A DNA stretch of 64,000 nucleotides from Setaria digitata (taxonomy: Eukaryota > Nematoda > Chromadorea > Rhabditida > Setariidae): NCBI GenBank assembly GCA_003640385.1, contig RCAB01000266.1, positions 23,668-87,667 on the forward strand. Reading direction: 5' to 3'. Below the pieces are notes generated by a model. The model did not search any database, had not been told where the DNA came from, and was given only the letters and a program-made list of their open reading frames with translations. The translations under genes and the position numbers were made by a program. Positions 12,372 to 33,300 of the stretch are shown here, one piece after another (positions within the stretch are counted from its first letter, which is position 1; every line of letters begins with the position of its first letter).

Positions 12372-14059
12372 TATTAAAATTGGCAATAAAATTTACTTTA
12401 AGCTTACCACAGCAATAGTTGCATCATTGTGGTATCAGAATAATAAAAAAAATTCCAAATAATATCAGTTTACGATTGATTATTTCAAATCAAAAAAAAA
12501 AGGAAAAGTTTTTAGTTGAATTGAGAAAATAACAGTTGGTATATTACAAAACATATTGAAATGATTATTTGCATTGTTAGTTACTAATTTCCAATTAGTC
12601 TAACTCATTTTGATGCTCCATAAGTTATTCGCGATAAGAAATTAGACGTTTTTGTAGATTTCCAAAAATAATTATAATAATTATACTCATATTTCAGCAT
12701 AAAAATCATGCCATACTAACAGTGGCATATTATTATAAAGGTAATTAGTGTGCAATTTCTAAGTGGAAATCAAATAGCTTTGGTTAAAAAAATGTTTTTA
12801 AAAGTTGCGATTTTTTAAAGAAACAAAAAATAACTGCCATAATTCATTCTCGAATATTTTCAACTATCTCAATCCTGAATTAATCACTTTCATTACTTTT
12901 TCGTCAACACTTTTATAGGTAATTTGATTTGTTAAGTTAGGATTTTGAAATTAGTGTGGATGATTTGCCGAAGTTCGGATCTGAATTGAAGCCGATATGA
13001 TAATTAGATTATCCTTTGTTTGGTTAAGCCCTAAAAAAAAAAAAAAGAGAAAAGAAAAAGAAATGACTCCCACATTTCAATCTCCCTCATATATTTATAT
13101 TTATTGTTCAAATGGTGATCTTGAAATGATTTAATTGAAGATGTAATTAGAAGTTTCAAGAGTTAAAAAAATTTGAATTAGAAAATTCGATCAATGACAG
13201 ATACAAGATAATAAAATTATATTTCAAAATTAGGATTCTTTTTTTTTTTTGCTGAACATTTATAGAAAACTTCGAAAAACTATTAAAATGGCAACTTCAT
13301 TATCTCAAAAATGAACGATAACTCTAAGTTTAATTAAACTACTCCAAATTTAAAAAAGAAATTTTTTTTTTCAGCAAAAGTAAATTTACGCAAAATTCTG
13401 GTGTAGTCTAATTCAATATCAAATTAATAGTAAATAAAACCAAAAATTGGAAAGCCGTTTAGCTATCACAGAAATCATAGAAAATTTACAGCTACCAGTC
13501 TAAAACTTGGATAAATTTTCACACATATACAAGCATTAATGTAAAAAAAAAAATGAACTAAAATACAGGAAAATTTAAAAACGGTATAAACAGCTGCATC
13601 ACAATGTATTGATAATTCTAATCATACATCGACTAATTGCTTGCATATTTTATATTTCTCGGAAAATAAAAAAAAAAAAAAAAGAACGAAAATATTGTTA
13701 ATGTGCACCATGTTTAAAGGTATTACCACTAATCAAGTCAAGAATATAGTTATAAAAAGTTTATTTTATTAAAGCAAATATAATAAAAGACATATGCATT
13801 AAAAAATACTGGAAACTTTTTCTAATCTGTATTGAAACAATAACACATGAAGAAAATAAATTATCTAAGAGAACAAAGCTGTGAATATTTTATTTTTAAA
13901 ATTTTTGTTGTAATGATGATAGAAAAATGCCAGAAATACATTGGAAAATAAATATCCACCAATTTGAAATTAATAATATGGTAACTTCTCGAATGCAAAA
14001 TCATTCAGGGAAATTTTTCGCATTGCAGAATTTATTAGTGATTTATAATTAATAAATAG
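12372..14059. other. intergenic, one weak exon-like piece
   Basis: AT-rich spacer between the Ig gene and the 3' end of ger-1. A 60-nt open stretch at 12941-13000 (GFG-free, reading DFEISVDDLPKFGSELKPI then stop) follows an AG and has raised GC, but nothing upstream joins it in phase. Otherwise no feature was seen. Confidence 0.45.
14031..14036 (-). terminator. possible AATAAA polyadenylation signal of ger-1
   Basis: AATAAA on the minus strand, about 24 nt past the stop codon at 14060. It would give a very short 3' UTR, as is common in nematodes. Other signals were not excluded. Confidence 0.4.
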
Positions 14060-17564
<3,505 letters not shown>

Positions 17565-18588
17565 TTCGATTTCTTCAAATTAGCCTATAAAATTCTGAAG
17601 AGAAAAAAAAAAAAAAAACATCAGCATAAGTGATGAAACCCATCATTACATCATCTTCTTACAGATATAGTTCTCCATTCCTTGATGATAAAATATTTAA
17701 CGACATAAATATATTATCATAGATTCAGATTTAACTTGATAACACACATCACAAACTAATAATCATTGAAGAAAAATATCTTCTCTCTCTTCCAAAAAGT
17801 GAAAAATGTGAGAACATATGATTTCTTTCAATTTTATTTTAGTCTCAACTACTATTCTTAATTTTGCTTGAAATTTATAAATTAAGCAAAATAACACCCA
17901 TCATAACTAGAATACTCTTTTAATCAACTAAAAAATAATTTCAGCATCGACCGTTAAATTTAATTTATAAATGATTGTGATGATACATTACCCCTGTTGG
18001 GCAACTTCAAATTCGACCACTAGATAGCATAAAGATGCGCAAACAATCACATTATTAATTTATTTTCAATAAAGATACATTTATTTCGCAATAATGGCCT
18101 ATTATTACAGTTACCCCACTGCTTAAATGTCACTTTCATAGTGTTAAATGAAAAGGAAAAAAAAAAAAAAAATTTCCATCATGTTATCTAAATTGTGCTA
18201 GAAGATGAATTTTCGCAATCCGCCGAACTATAAGAAATTCAAATTAAAAAAAAAAAAAAAAAAAAGAAAAAAACAAAAACAAAAAAGAAACATCAAATAC
18301 ATGAGAATACAGTGACGCTGCTCAAACATAACTTAATTACATTTACGGATGGCTGTTTCTTCCACAAAAATCCAAATAGTAAAAATGTTGGTAAAGAGAA
18401 GCCATTGATGGAAAACCACTTGAAATAGAAGTGGAGAGAGAGAGAGAGAGAGAGGGAGAAAAAGAGAGTGAGTGTGTATGTGTGTATATTGGAGCGAAAA
18501 CGCAATTACTGCAAAAGTGAATAACACCACAACAGTAACAAACAATTATCTGGAAAGCAGTGGAAATATCTTTTCATATCAATCCGTT
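17565..18588. other. spacer between ubc-18 and ger-1
   Basis: About 1.0 kb of AT-rich DNA, including A runs at 18160-18172 and 18246-18265. It should hold the ubc-18 3' UTR and the ger-1 promoter or trans-splice acceptor; neither could be pinned down. Confidence 0.5.
18434..18468. repeat. (GA)n microsatellite
   Basis: GA repeats, slightly interrupted towards the end, lie in the 3' flank of ubc-18. Confidence 0.9.
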
Positions 18589-19915
18589 CTAAAAACCGTC
18601 TGGCCGCTTTACTGCATATTTTTTCGTATAATCTTCAGCTGTTTTATTGAATTTTTTCCTATCTTTCGTAAATTCTTCTGCAAGATCTGCTCGTAACGGG
18701 TGATCTGGTTCTGGTTCCGTAATCAAACCGAGTAATGCATTCATCACTGAAAATGACCATCACCTTTTCTTCTTTCATCGCGCAACAAAACTATGATTCA
18801 GTGCAAAACAACACTTCAATAACTTAAAGGAAATTAGAAAATATGCTTCAACTAACTTTATGTACGAATTTCTTACAATACCAAATCAATTACCACGGTT
18901 TAAAATTCTACTCTGGTCATACGGTGAATTTCAAATGGTACAAAACACCTCGGAAACTATTTTCGGAAATTGGAGAAGGGTAGTATAGAATGTAAGCCAT
19001 TCCATAAGAATACTTTCCATATTTTGCACAAATGCAGCTGAGTTATAGGACAGAGAGATTAGAAAAAGCAGCTTTTAATGAAAGCCTCAGTTCTATAACG
19101 AAAGTAAGTTTAATTTGCAGGATCCACGGACGATTTCGAAGTTGCATCACCGAAATGTCATTCCATACGAATATTATTAAGTAAGAACCTTCCGTCCAAA
19201 ATAAAACTTTTAAACGCAAAAAATGACCTTGTTCGGTTTTGGTGGCGGGTTTCCAGTTGTCAGGTGATATGATCGGGAGACATACCTGTCCTTTTTCGTC
19301 AACATTTGGGTGATAAATCTTCGTCAAGAAGGTAATTTTAGGTGGTTTAAACGGATATTCTACTGGAAAATCTATTGCTACTTTAAATGCCCCCTTGTTG
19401 TAGGGCTCTTTATCCTGCAAATACAACAGCCGTAATAAAAGCATTTTTTTTTTCTTACAAATATTTCATAAATCTTACCACTACTTTACAGCACACGTGT
19501 AATGGGCATTATAAAACCTTAACTTCATAGGGAATCTGTAGTAATTAGGATTTCCGCTATATAATACAAATGAAGTGTGCTATTAAATAAGTCTTGACTT
19601 ATCAAGCAAATATGCATACCGGTACAAGAAGACCTGTCCAGTGCAGCAAATTATTTTCATCAAATTCAACGCAACAAAATGTCCTTGAGTCAGATGACTG
19701 GATATCCGTCAGCTCCTACAAAAAACAGTGCAGTATTCAATAAAACGGGTTATAAACCCGTGCAAAATATACAGTTCAAAACACCTAATCATTAAATAAT
19801 AACTAAAAAACTCTTTTAAGCTCATTACTACTCAGAAGATATTTGGCTATTATATAAACATTACAGAACACGAACGTTAGCACACCTTCTTTAACCGACG
19901 TGATGAAGAAGCCAT
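18589..19915 (-). CDS. ubc-18: ubiquitin-conjugating enzyme E2, UBE2L3/UBC-18 type
   Basis: Accepts ubiquitin from E1 on a cysteine and passes it to HECT and RBR-type E3 ligases such as Parkin/ARI proteins. Exons: 19915-19886, 19715-19620, 19414-19228, 18746-18589, giving 156 aa against 154 in human UBE2L3. Start [10 protein letters not shown]; only this ATG gives the family N-terminus. The UBC fold is intact: [11 protein letters not shown], then the HPN motif in [11 protein letters not shown], then the active-site Cys87 in GQVCLPIIS, then NWKPATKT. The C-terminal helices ([12 protein letters not shown] and [10 protein letters not shown]) are typical of the UBE2L branch. All junctions are GT-AG and in phase. 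It is divergent from mcm-6 across about 1.7 kb, and tandem with ger-1 downstream. Confidence 0.96.
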
Positions 19916-21652
19916 TTTTGACTGGCGAAATCCGTATAAACCCTGAACATATCGATTACAGAACAAGAATAATACAAGATAATCATACAGCACATCGCAG
20001 TAAACTCAATCAATCAAATGTTATTTGTTTCACGAAAATGAGGATTCCATTAACAAATCAATTACTGATAATTTGGATTTTACAAAAGCTACAATATTAA
20101 TTTACATTGCATCATGGTAGGAAGTTTATTGTCCCTTAACGTAGAAATCTAAACAACTAATACAAAAAAAAAATTTGAAAAAATTGGTGAGAAAAAAAGG
20201 AAAGGAAAGGAACAAATTCATAGCGCTTAATATTTTCAAAATGTTTAAAAAATTTCCAACATTTAAAACTGTAAAGCTTGCAATTATATTACGTGCAACT
20301 TGCAGCGTATCAATACGGTTGATAATTATCACACAAATAACGTAAAGCTTTAAATTTCTAACGGATCTTTATGAACATGTAGCATTCATGTGCATCCATG
20401 TGAATTTATCCCGAACAAATTTCTCTCACGTGATTTCGTATGTGCTCTCATAAATCTTTCCGGAGCAAACTTTCTTCACGCAAATCTTTCGCAACTAAAA
20501 GACAGTAACATATGACAATTAACCGGAAGTGACCGGAGCACCGGTCAAACGTACCGCTCCCAATCTCGTGACTCATTCGCTCCAATTTCAACGGCCCAAC
20601 CAACCAGAATCGTATGAAAATTTCCCATTTCGCAAAACAGTATGAAACCGAAAATGTTGCAAAGTGAGGCAGGGCGCAAAACGAAAGAATTACAAATCGG
20701 TTGGGTTTCTTTTTGTTTCGGTTGGGTGGTACCGGAACCGGAAAGGCTTTGGGATTTAGGTTAAAGGCTTGGTACTAAACTGACAAGTGGAGTGGCTAAT
20801 TTCTCGCCGTTGCGGTCAATTCAGTTCGGTGTAGTGTGCAACCAGTTAGTTAGTCCTTAGGATCCGGAAAAGCTTTATTTTAAAACATTTAAAACATATG
20901 ATTCTGATTGATAGGAGATGTCTCCTTGTGAGGAAGTTAGCTTGACTAGTAAGCATTTTAGTTGATAGATATTCCCAGTACTAAGGAACAAACGACCATT
21001 ACTGGATGTAGTATGTAGTTAGCAACACTGGTTTAATCCCAGTTGAATCTCCTGAAATTGATCAGATTTTCAAACGATGGTATCACCTGTGAGTTTATAC
21101 TTGTTTTTTTTTTTTTTTAAATAATTGGTAAGAAAAGTTACATAGTGTAGTGGAGAATGCAGATGAATTATTATATATTGCGAGAAAAAGTTGTGGTAAA
21201 ATATGAAGGGACAGTCAGCTGAAGTGGGTATCACTTGAAAGAGTATTAAAATAGACTAAGATATTTGATGTATTTGCCAGCAAATATAATTGAATGCTAT
21301 CGTTGTAAAGTGTGCCAAAGTTAATTCAAAAATTAAAAAAAAAAAAAAGGGAAAAATTATGTAAATTGTTAATACAAACTTTTAGACGCAGCTATTTAAA
21401 AAATATTGCTTTGTCATAATTTTTTGGTCATTTGAAGACTTCTTTTAAAGGCTTTTATGTTTATTGCGTTTCAAATACTGAAGTTGATTTATTTTTGTTT
21501 GAATGTGAGATGTTTTAGGAACTTAATTATTTGTTAAAATATTATGTGTTAATTATTCCAATGTGTTTTGAAACGCAAAATTGTTGTTTCAAATAAATTT
21601 GATTATTAAAATTATGGGTCATGTCTTCAGGTTACCCATAACAGTCAAGTCG
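19916..21652. promoter_or_regulatory. shared upstream region of ubc-18 and mcm-6
   Basis: The two genes are head to head here. The middle part, about 20500-20870, is much richer in G+C than the rest of the window and contains repeated CCGG/ACCGG motifs and CpGs, as expected of a promoter core. A GGCGCAAAA element near 20673-20681 resembles an E2F site by one mismatch, which would fit a replication gene. A short ATG frame at 21077 with a GTGAGT donor cannot join the mcm-6 frame and may be part of a non-coding 5' exon. The AG at 21629-21630, just before the mcm-6 start, is a likely spliced-leader or 5' UTR acceptor. Confidence 0.5.
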
Positions 21653-26576
<4,924 letters not shown>

Positions 26577-27333
26577 GATTCTAAGCTGTAAAGAGAGTTA
26601 TTGGAAGCTTCAAAAATTGACCTAGAAGGAAATTTCTTCTTTTTATTTTCTCACGAGAAAAGATTTCCTGAGACTAAGTAAGTTGAGATATAGACTTTTT
26701 TAAATATGTATTGAAAAGATAATGTATTGTGCCTTGTTTAAGTTTGAATTAATTAACTGTAAAAATTCAAACTCGTGATTTACGCTCGCATATTTTCTAA
26801 TCCATCTGAATGCAGGAACAGTTGAGGATTAGGTATTTTATAGTTGTTCACAGTGCATCCTTTTGAGAAAAAAAATTCTTAATAGTTTTGATAAAAGGGA
26901 ATGAGAATTGTCGCTTGCTTTTATTATTTTAATTTTATGTGTTTTTTTTTTAATTTCATTTTTTATTTTTCGATTTTTTTTTTGACTTTAGTTTTGATTT
27001 TATGATAATTTAATTTTATGAAAGATATCAGCAGTGGTTACTTGCCTTTAGTATTTTAATTTAGGATCTCTTATTGCATTATTATTTTGATATTTTTTAC
27101 ACAGCTGTTTTGTGCTTCAATATATTTTGATGAATATTTCTGACCCTTAAAGATATGTGCTTCATTTCAAGCTTTGTGTAGTAATATATTTGATAAATGT
27201 TTATAATACTGTTCTGTTTTTGAAAAAAAATTTTTAAAAGTTTTAGATGAAGATGAAAGACAATTTATATGATTCCTTTGATCAGAATTGTTTGCAGTAA
27301 ATTTGCAGTTGTTTCTTTATAAAAAGATGTCAC
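26577..27333. other. convergent 3' flanks of mcm-6 and the TTC28-like gene
   Basis: About 750 bp of AT-rich DNA between two stop codons that face each other. It should hold both 3' UTRs. No AATAAA was clearly assignable. Confidence 0.55.
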
Positions 27334-30300
27334 TTATTCGGATTCTCGGAATTCAACATCAACAACAACTGCCTCTGAATCGGTATTTTCCGACATAGAG
27401 CTACGACGGGAGCCTAAAATATTCGCATTTCTTGCAATTTAAAATGAGGCTAAATTAGTTACATTTTGTGAAACTTCTTATTTTTACATTTGTTTCTACA
27501 GTATCTGATTTAAACATACTTTCTCCTTCCGAATGAAATTCCCGTTGTCTTAATTTTCTCCTTTGTTTTTTCCTCGTTGTATGAACATTATTTGCTAATG
27601 ATTTCATTAATTCTTCGAGATTATCCAATTTTGTCCACTGTCCTTCATCATATATTCCATAAAGATGATCTGTAAATATTAATTTACTCCACTCAAATGA
27701 AAAAAAAAAAAAAGATCCACAAAATTGTGAGTTTTTTCAAAATTTTCACAAAGTGATATCTAATTTTTATTATACCATACTATCAGGAAATATCTTGAAA
27801 AAAATTTTGAAACTTGTAATCATTTGGCCTGTTAATTATTTATATTTATCTTTTATTAAACAAAACCTCGGAAAAGATGCTTGATGAATTTTAGAATAAA
27901 ATTTTGTTCATCATGCGTCTTCTCAGCAAATAACTGCTGCATATAATCGTCAGTTTCACAGGAATTTGGTAATTTTATACTTTTGCCATTTTCATAGATA
28001 TCTTCTAATTTCTCCACAAATATTTGAATTTCATTTGTTTTCAAATGATTCTTCATCATGTTCAACAAGTGATTTTGCACTTCTGATGGTAGTCCTTAAA
28101 AAAAAAAAAAAAAAGAAAGAAAGAAAAAAAATAAATAAGTAAAAAGTAAGCAATTTTACAAATTTAAATAACTCGAAAAAAAAATCTGACGATTCTTTTC
28201 TGTGCTTTTCTTATTTTTTTTTTTAAAAAAAGCTTTTTCCTATTTTTCTTCTGAAATTTTCCACGATTTTTTCATTGCAAACTGATAAAAACTAATTTAA
28301 TCTAAAAGTACGACAAAATTTTTTTTTTTTTTAGTCATAATGAGAATTTTCTAAGGTGAAAGGAATTGTGCATAGAAATTATTGACATTTTGTTCCAAAT
28401 ATCAGTTCAAAAACTGTTGCCATACTGACCCCTAAAATTATCAATTTCATTTTTATCATTCTCATTAATTATCATTTTTTCGTCTTCCATATCAATTATC
28501 ATTTTCCTTATCCACTGTGCTCGACTGAAATGTACTTTGGTATAGCGATCGCCAAATAATCGCACATTTACTGATTGTAATAATTTTGAACATTCCTCCA
28601 CTGTATATCCTTCAGTAAGCTGAAATTTCAATAAATTCTAATTTTAAACAAATTGATATTTTTATAACAGTATCATTTTGAATTTTTGATCAGTAATTAA
28701 TTAATATGATAAAAAAAATCGCCCCTCCTCTCCAAAACAAAAAAAAAGAAAAGAAAAGCACATGCTCTTAATTACTTCTTTTCATACAAAAAAAAAAAGA
28801 ATGATGCTAACAATAATAAAAAAAAAAAGTTAACAACAATAATTTAATACTTTTTGAGGGGCAATATTTTGCTTTAAGAAAAATTAAAAAAATAATTTCT
28901 CAGACCCTTTTTTTTTGGTAAAATTTAGGCAGCACATTTTTACATATTAATACTTTTTTTTTTTTTTCCTTAAATACCTTTTCAAAAAATTCCATTAATG
29001 ATTGAACAGATTGTTGTTTGATATCCAATAAACAATGAGCATTAGCAATGCGAAAATTGATAATTGTATCATCAGCCTCATTGTTTAATAAAATTACAAT
29101 GTCAGTATTGGAATCGAAATTGAAAATACTACCAACATCAATTGTTAATTTAGTAAAATCAATAATTATCAATGATGAGACCTAAATTAATTGGAAGGTT
29201 GATCAGTGATGCTGCTAAGTAATAGTTTCTGATTTTGGTTTTAAAATAAACAATAATATTTTCGTAATATTTCTAAAAGACATACTAAAAAATTCATTCA
29301 ATCTAATTTAATTTCAAGATAACTAATATATTTTATTTGTGGAATTTCTAATTTAATTTAGGATAATTATTACTGATTGTGATGTTTTAATGAGATTTTG
29401 AAAATGGAAAAAGAAAAGAAAAACTTTTTAGTGATCGGTTTATTAACTAGAAAATAAGTGAGTTTATTAAAAAACATTCTACATTCATGACCGAGCAGTA
29501 TCCTTTTTTGATTAGTGCAGCTGTTAATTTTTATAAATTTGGCCTACTGAATGAAAACTTTCAACCTTTTAATCTGAATTTGAGTTTTTGTTTCTAAAAT
29601 TTGCACTAAAAAAATAAATTAAACCTGCGCTTTACAGATAAAATCGGTCCTATCATTCGGTCGGATATATTCCCATGAAATAGTATTAGGATCTGCTCCC
29701 ACATAAAGTATGCCAATTTCAGGTTCCTTTCGATTTCTCATGCAATTTGGTTCATTTAGTGCGATCAGATGTGTCTTCCTGATATCCATTGATTGTTTAA
29801 TATTAATTAAGTAATCGGATTCGGATATTAACTTCTCAAATTCATCGCCATCTAATGCCGAAATGATATCAACAGTGGGAAACATTTGATTCATAAATTG
29901 CGCGAAAAATACTGGCATTCTACTTGTTGCAACGTTATCGTGAAAATAGTATAATTTTCCAACTTGATCTATAATTTTCAATTCTTAATCTACAAAAAAA
30001 AAAAAATTTTTTTTTTAAATGTAAAATATTCGAAGAATAAAATTTCCCAGGTATTTTCAGTCATTTTGAAATTTTAAACTTTGTTTTTATCATGATTTTT
30101 TTTTAAACTTCACTTAAATTTTACCGCTTATACTTTTTCCTTCATTCATTTTATCTTGAATGTTGCATTATGTTAATGGTTCTCTACAGTGTGATAAAAT
30201 ACTTCACAACTAATTAGAGTGACGTTATAAGCACTTCATAATATTGAAATGTTTAGAAACCTATTAATGTGCTCATTATTGTGTTCAGAAAAAAATATCG

Positions 30301-33300
30301 CATTAACTCAGTTCTCTTACACATGAAATTTGGCACTTAATTATAATAGTATTTTAAGTAACAAATAGCATTTTCAACGAATATACTGAAATGATTGACA
30401 AAATCATTTACATCAGACGCTGTTTAGAAATGATCAACTATGCTTACTGTAGCTACAAGCATAATTTTAGAGACATACTTTTTTAATAATAACTAACCAA
30501 TTTTGAAATGCCATATCAACTTGTAATTATCCATAATTAAGCAATACAACAGACTTGATTTCAATCTCTCAATACATTTTCGGGTAGTTTGTACAGTTGG
30601 AATACTGTATTCAATGAATGGTTTTCGATTTTGACAGTTTCGCCAAAATCTAATTTCAGCAATTGTAACAGTTTCGATGGCATCTACGTGCAGCATACAT
30701 TTGCATAAAATTAAAATAACATGAAGAAAATCCAAAATTGACTGCTGCCGACTGTAAAACTGTATCAGTGATAATTCTTCATATTCCTCTTCTACAGTAT
30801 CTCTTTCAGTTGAGTAACGGCTCAAATATTCATCCAGAAATTTGGCACAATCCTACAAAAAAAGAAAAAAAAGAACAGAAAATGCATAAAATATCAAATA
30901 GCTGCTGAATCGTCGGTCAAAAAAAGTCACAAAGAATAATTTAAAATTTCATAAATCTCTAATTTTTTTTGCCATGATGCTTGTACAGTAACTTGTTGTA
31001 CTGTCATTTGATATGACACATATTGTATGCCGTTGTTATACCTATTACATCATATCATATGTTGCTTTTTAATTAATCAATTTTTTGTTTATTTGCCTTC
31101 TTATAGCACTATTTATTGGATTTGTTGATTGACAATCAGCAAACTACCACTATTAGGACATCATATACTATAATTAATTGCTACCCTATTGCATATATCA
31201 TTTGTTGTTGTTAATTACTGTATATCACATATCATACCTGCTGCTAGTTTATCGCATATTGCATACTATACTATCGTACTGATCATATTTGTTTATATTT
31301 TTGTGTTATCACATACTTGTCAATCATGCACTATCTATTTCTTTCATACTGTCAATTATTGTGGCATTAACAAATTTTATGCAATTACCAGTTGTTATAC
31401 TGTAATTATTTCTTATACTGTCAGATACCGTATAGTGCCTAAACTGGATATATTGTTTTCGCGAATTATGAATAATGCAAAAAAAAAAAAAAAAAAAAAA
31501 AGTAAAACAGAAGGAAATTCCTATGTATTTCAATTTATTTACTTCAAAAGATTTCACAATACAGCTACTTGTGCGGGAAAAATTGAATGCAAAAAATGAA
31601 TGAAAGAAAAATAAAATAAAATAAAACTGAAGTGATAGTAAAAAGTACCTTAAATTTTTGCTCATTCCAATAAAACAACACGAAATCGACAACATATTCA
31701 ATTGTATTTTGATAAGTATTTTTGTATAAATCGAAGAAATGTTTAGCAGTGATAAAATCACCCCTTGTCATCATCCAATGTGTTGCTGCGATTTTTGTTA
31801 ATTTTTCATGACTTAATAAATCATATAAGCATGATTCATCCAATATTCGATATATCATTGATGAATTAGCTAAATTAAGAAAAAAAAAAAAAAAAGAATA
31901 TCCATTTATAAACTTAAAAAAAAAAAAAAAATACATTTTATCTAAAATTTTTTCATAATTTCAGTGCTATATCGATTATTGTTTTGCAAAAATTACTAAT
32001 TTAACAATATCGAGAAAAAAAAAATTTCTTTTCTTTAAATTTCAAAATTCATATAAACTTACTTTTCAAGGCAATATTTTGGATTGTTTCAATTGCTCGA
32101 TCTGATGCATTACAATGCCACTCAATTAAAGCAAGTTCCAATTGAAGCTTCTCTTCGTGCATAATTGATAAGTTTTTTTGTAAATTTTCAAAATTTTGCA
32201 TATGAAATAAAGCATCCGTGTAATTTTTGTCAGCATAATAGGCACATGCTAAGACATATTCACATGTCACTTTCATATTCTGCAAAGAAATTAATTTTTA
32301 TTAAATGAATATTTCAAAAATTTTCATACTGATTATATTTGATTGCCATAATTAAGTATAGAATAAAGAAAAGAAGAAAGGCATTGCTTCAAAATGAAAT
32401 GCGTTTTTTTTTTTTTTTCTTTTTTCTCAATCAATATGTACAATTAATTAACTATGAAAAATTAACCATGCATTAAATTTATAAATTTGAATTATTAAAA
32501 AAAAATTTTTACTCTTGATCAATTATCTGATTTAATATTAAATATTTTTCCTGATAGTATTGCAAATATTTAGGCTAGATTTTTGATTTATAAGAAAAAT
32601 GAAAAACTACTCGATTGAAAATATTTGCTGAAACTGTTTACGGTTATATCATTTTAATTAATAATTAACAATAATTATTAAAATTAAAAAGTTTCAAATA
32701 ATTTTATTGATTCAAATGCTCTTTTTTTTTTCTTCGGATATCTTAAATTTCAGAAGGCCGAAAAAAAAAATTTTTTTTCACTTAAATATTATTAATTATA
32801 TTTAACAGGGGAGGAGGGGGGGGGAAAAAAAACAGGAATTTTTTTTTCTTTTGCAACAAACCTTATCTTGACAATTTTCCTTCACATCCATTATGTGACA
32901 TATAGCATTGCTAATTAAGCCTTCTTCTAATTCTAATTTTCCAAGTTCTAGTAAAACTGAAAGTCGCTCATTAGAATTAATTCCTATACCATCCAAACAT
33001 TCATGAAATAGCATTATGGCTCGTCTTCTTGCATTGCATCTCAAATATTTATCTTTCAAATTTAACAATAAACTTAAAATATTGCCACATTTATTAGCAA
33101 TGCATAATATAATTGCTCGTTCCAAAAATTTGCATGCTTCCCATAATTCTGACAAACTAGCTGCTATTTCAGCTGATTCTTTTAAAACTTCAACCTGAAA
33201 AAAAGAAGGTGAAAGAAAAATTCTCTAAAAAAAAATTAAACATAATTGCATCAAAAAAATTTTTAAATATGCTAAGATGAAATTGTTTTGCTGATAATAT

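Noticed and set aside
12941..13000. Possible terminal exon of the Ig gene
   Set aside because: The acceptor is fair and the composition coding-like, but no upstream exon ends in the right phase except by skipping the Ig core.
21077..21088. Possible MVSP start exon of mcm-6
   Set aside because: It has a good donor, but joining it to the 21631 exon gives a stop after nine codons; kept only as possible 5' UTR.
31189..31761. Overlapping 136- and 145-codon ORFs on opposite strands
   Set aside because: Lie mainly in an intron of the TTC28-like gene, overlap its true exon 31869-31649 in the wrong frame, and have low-complexity composition.
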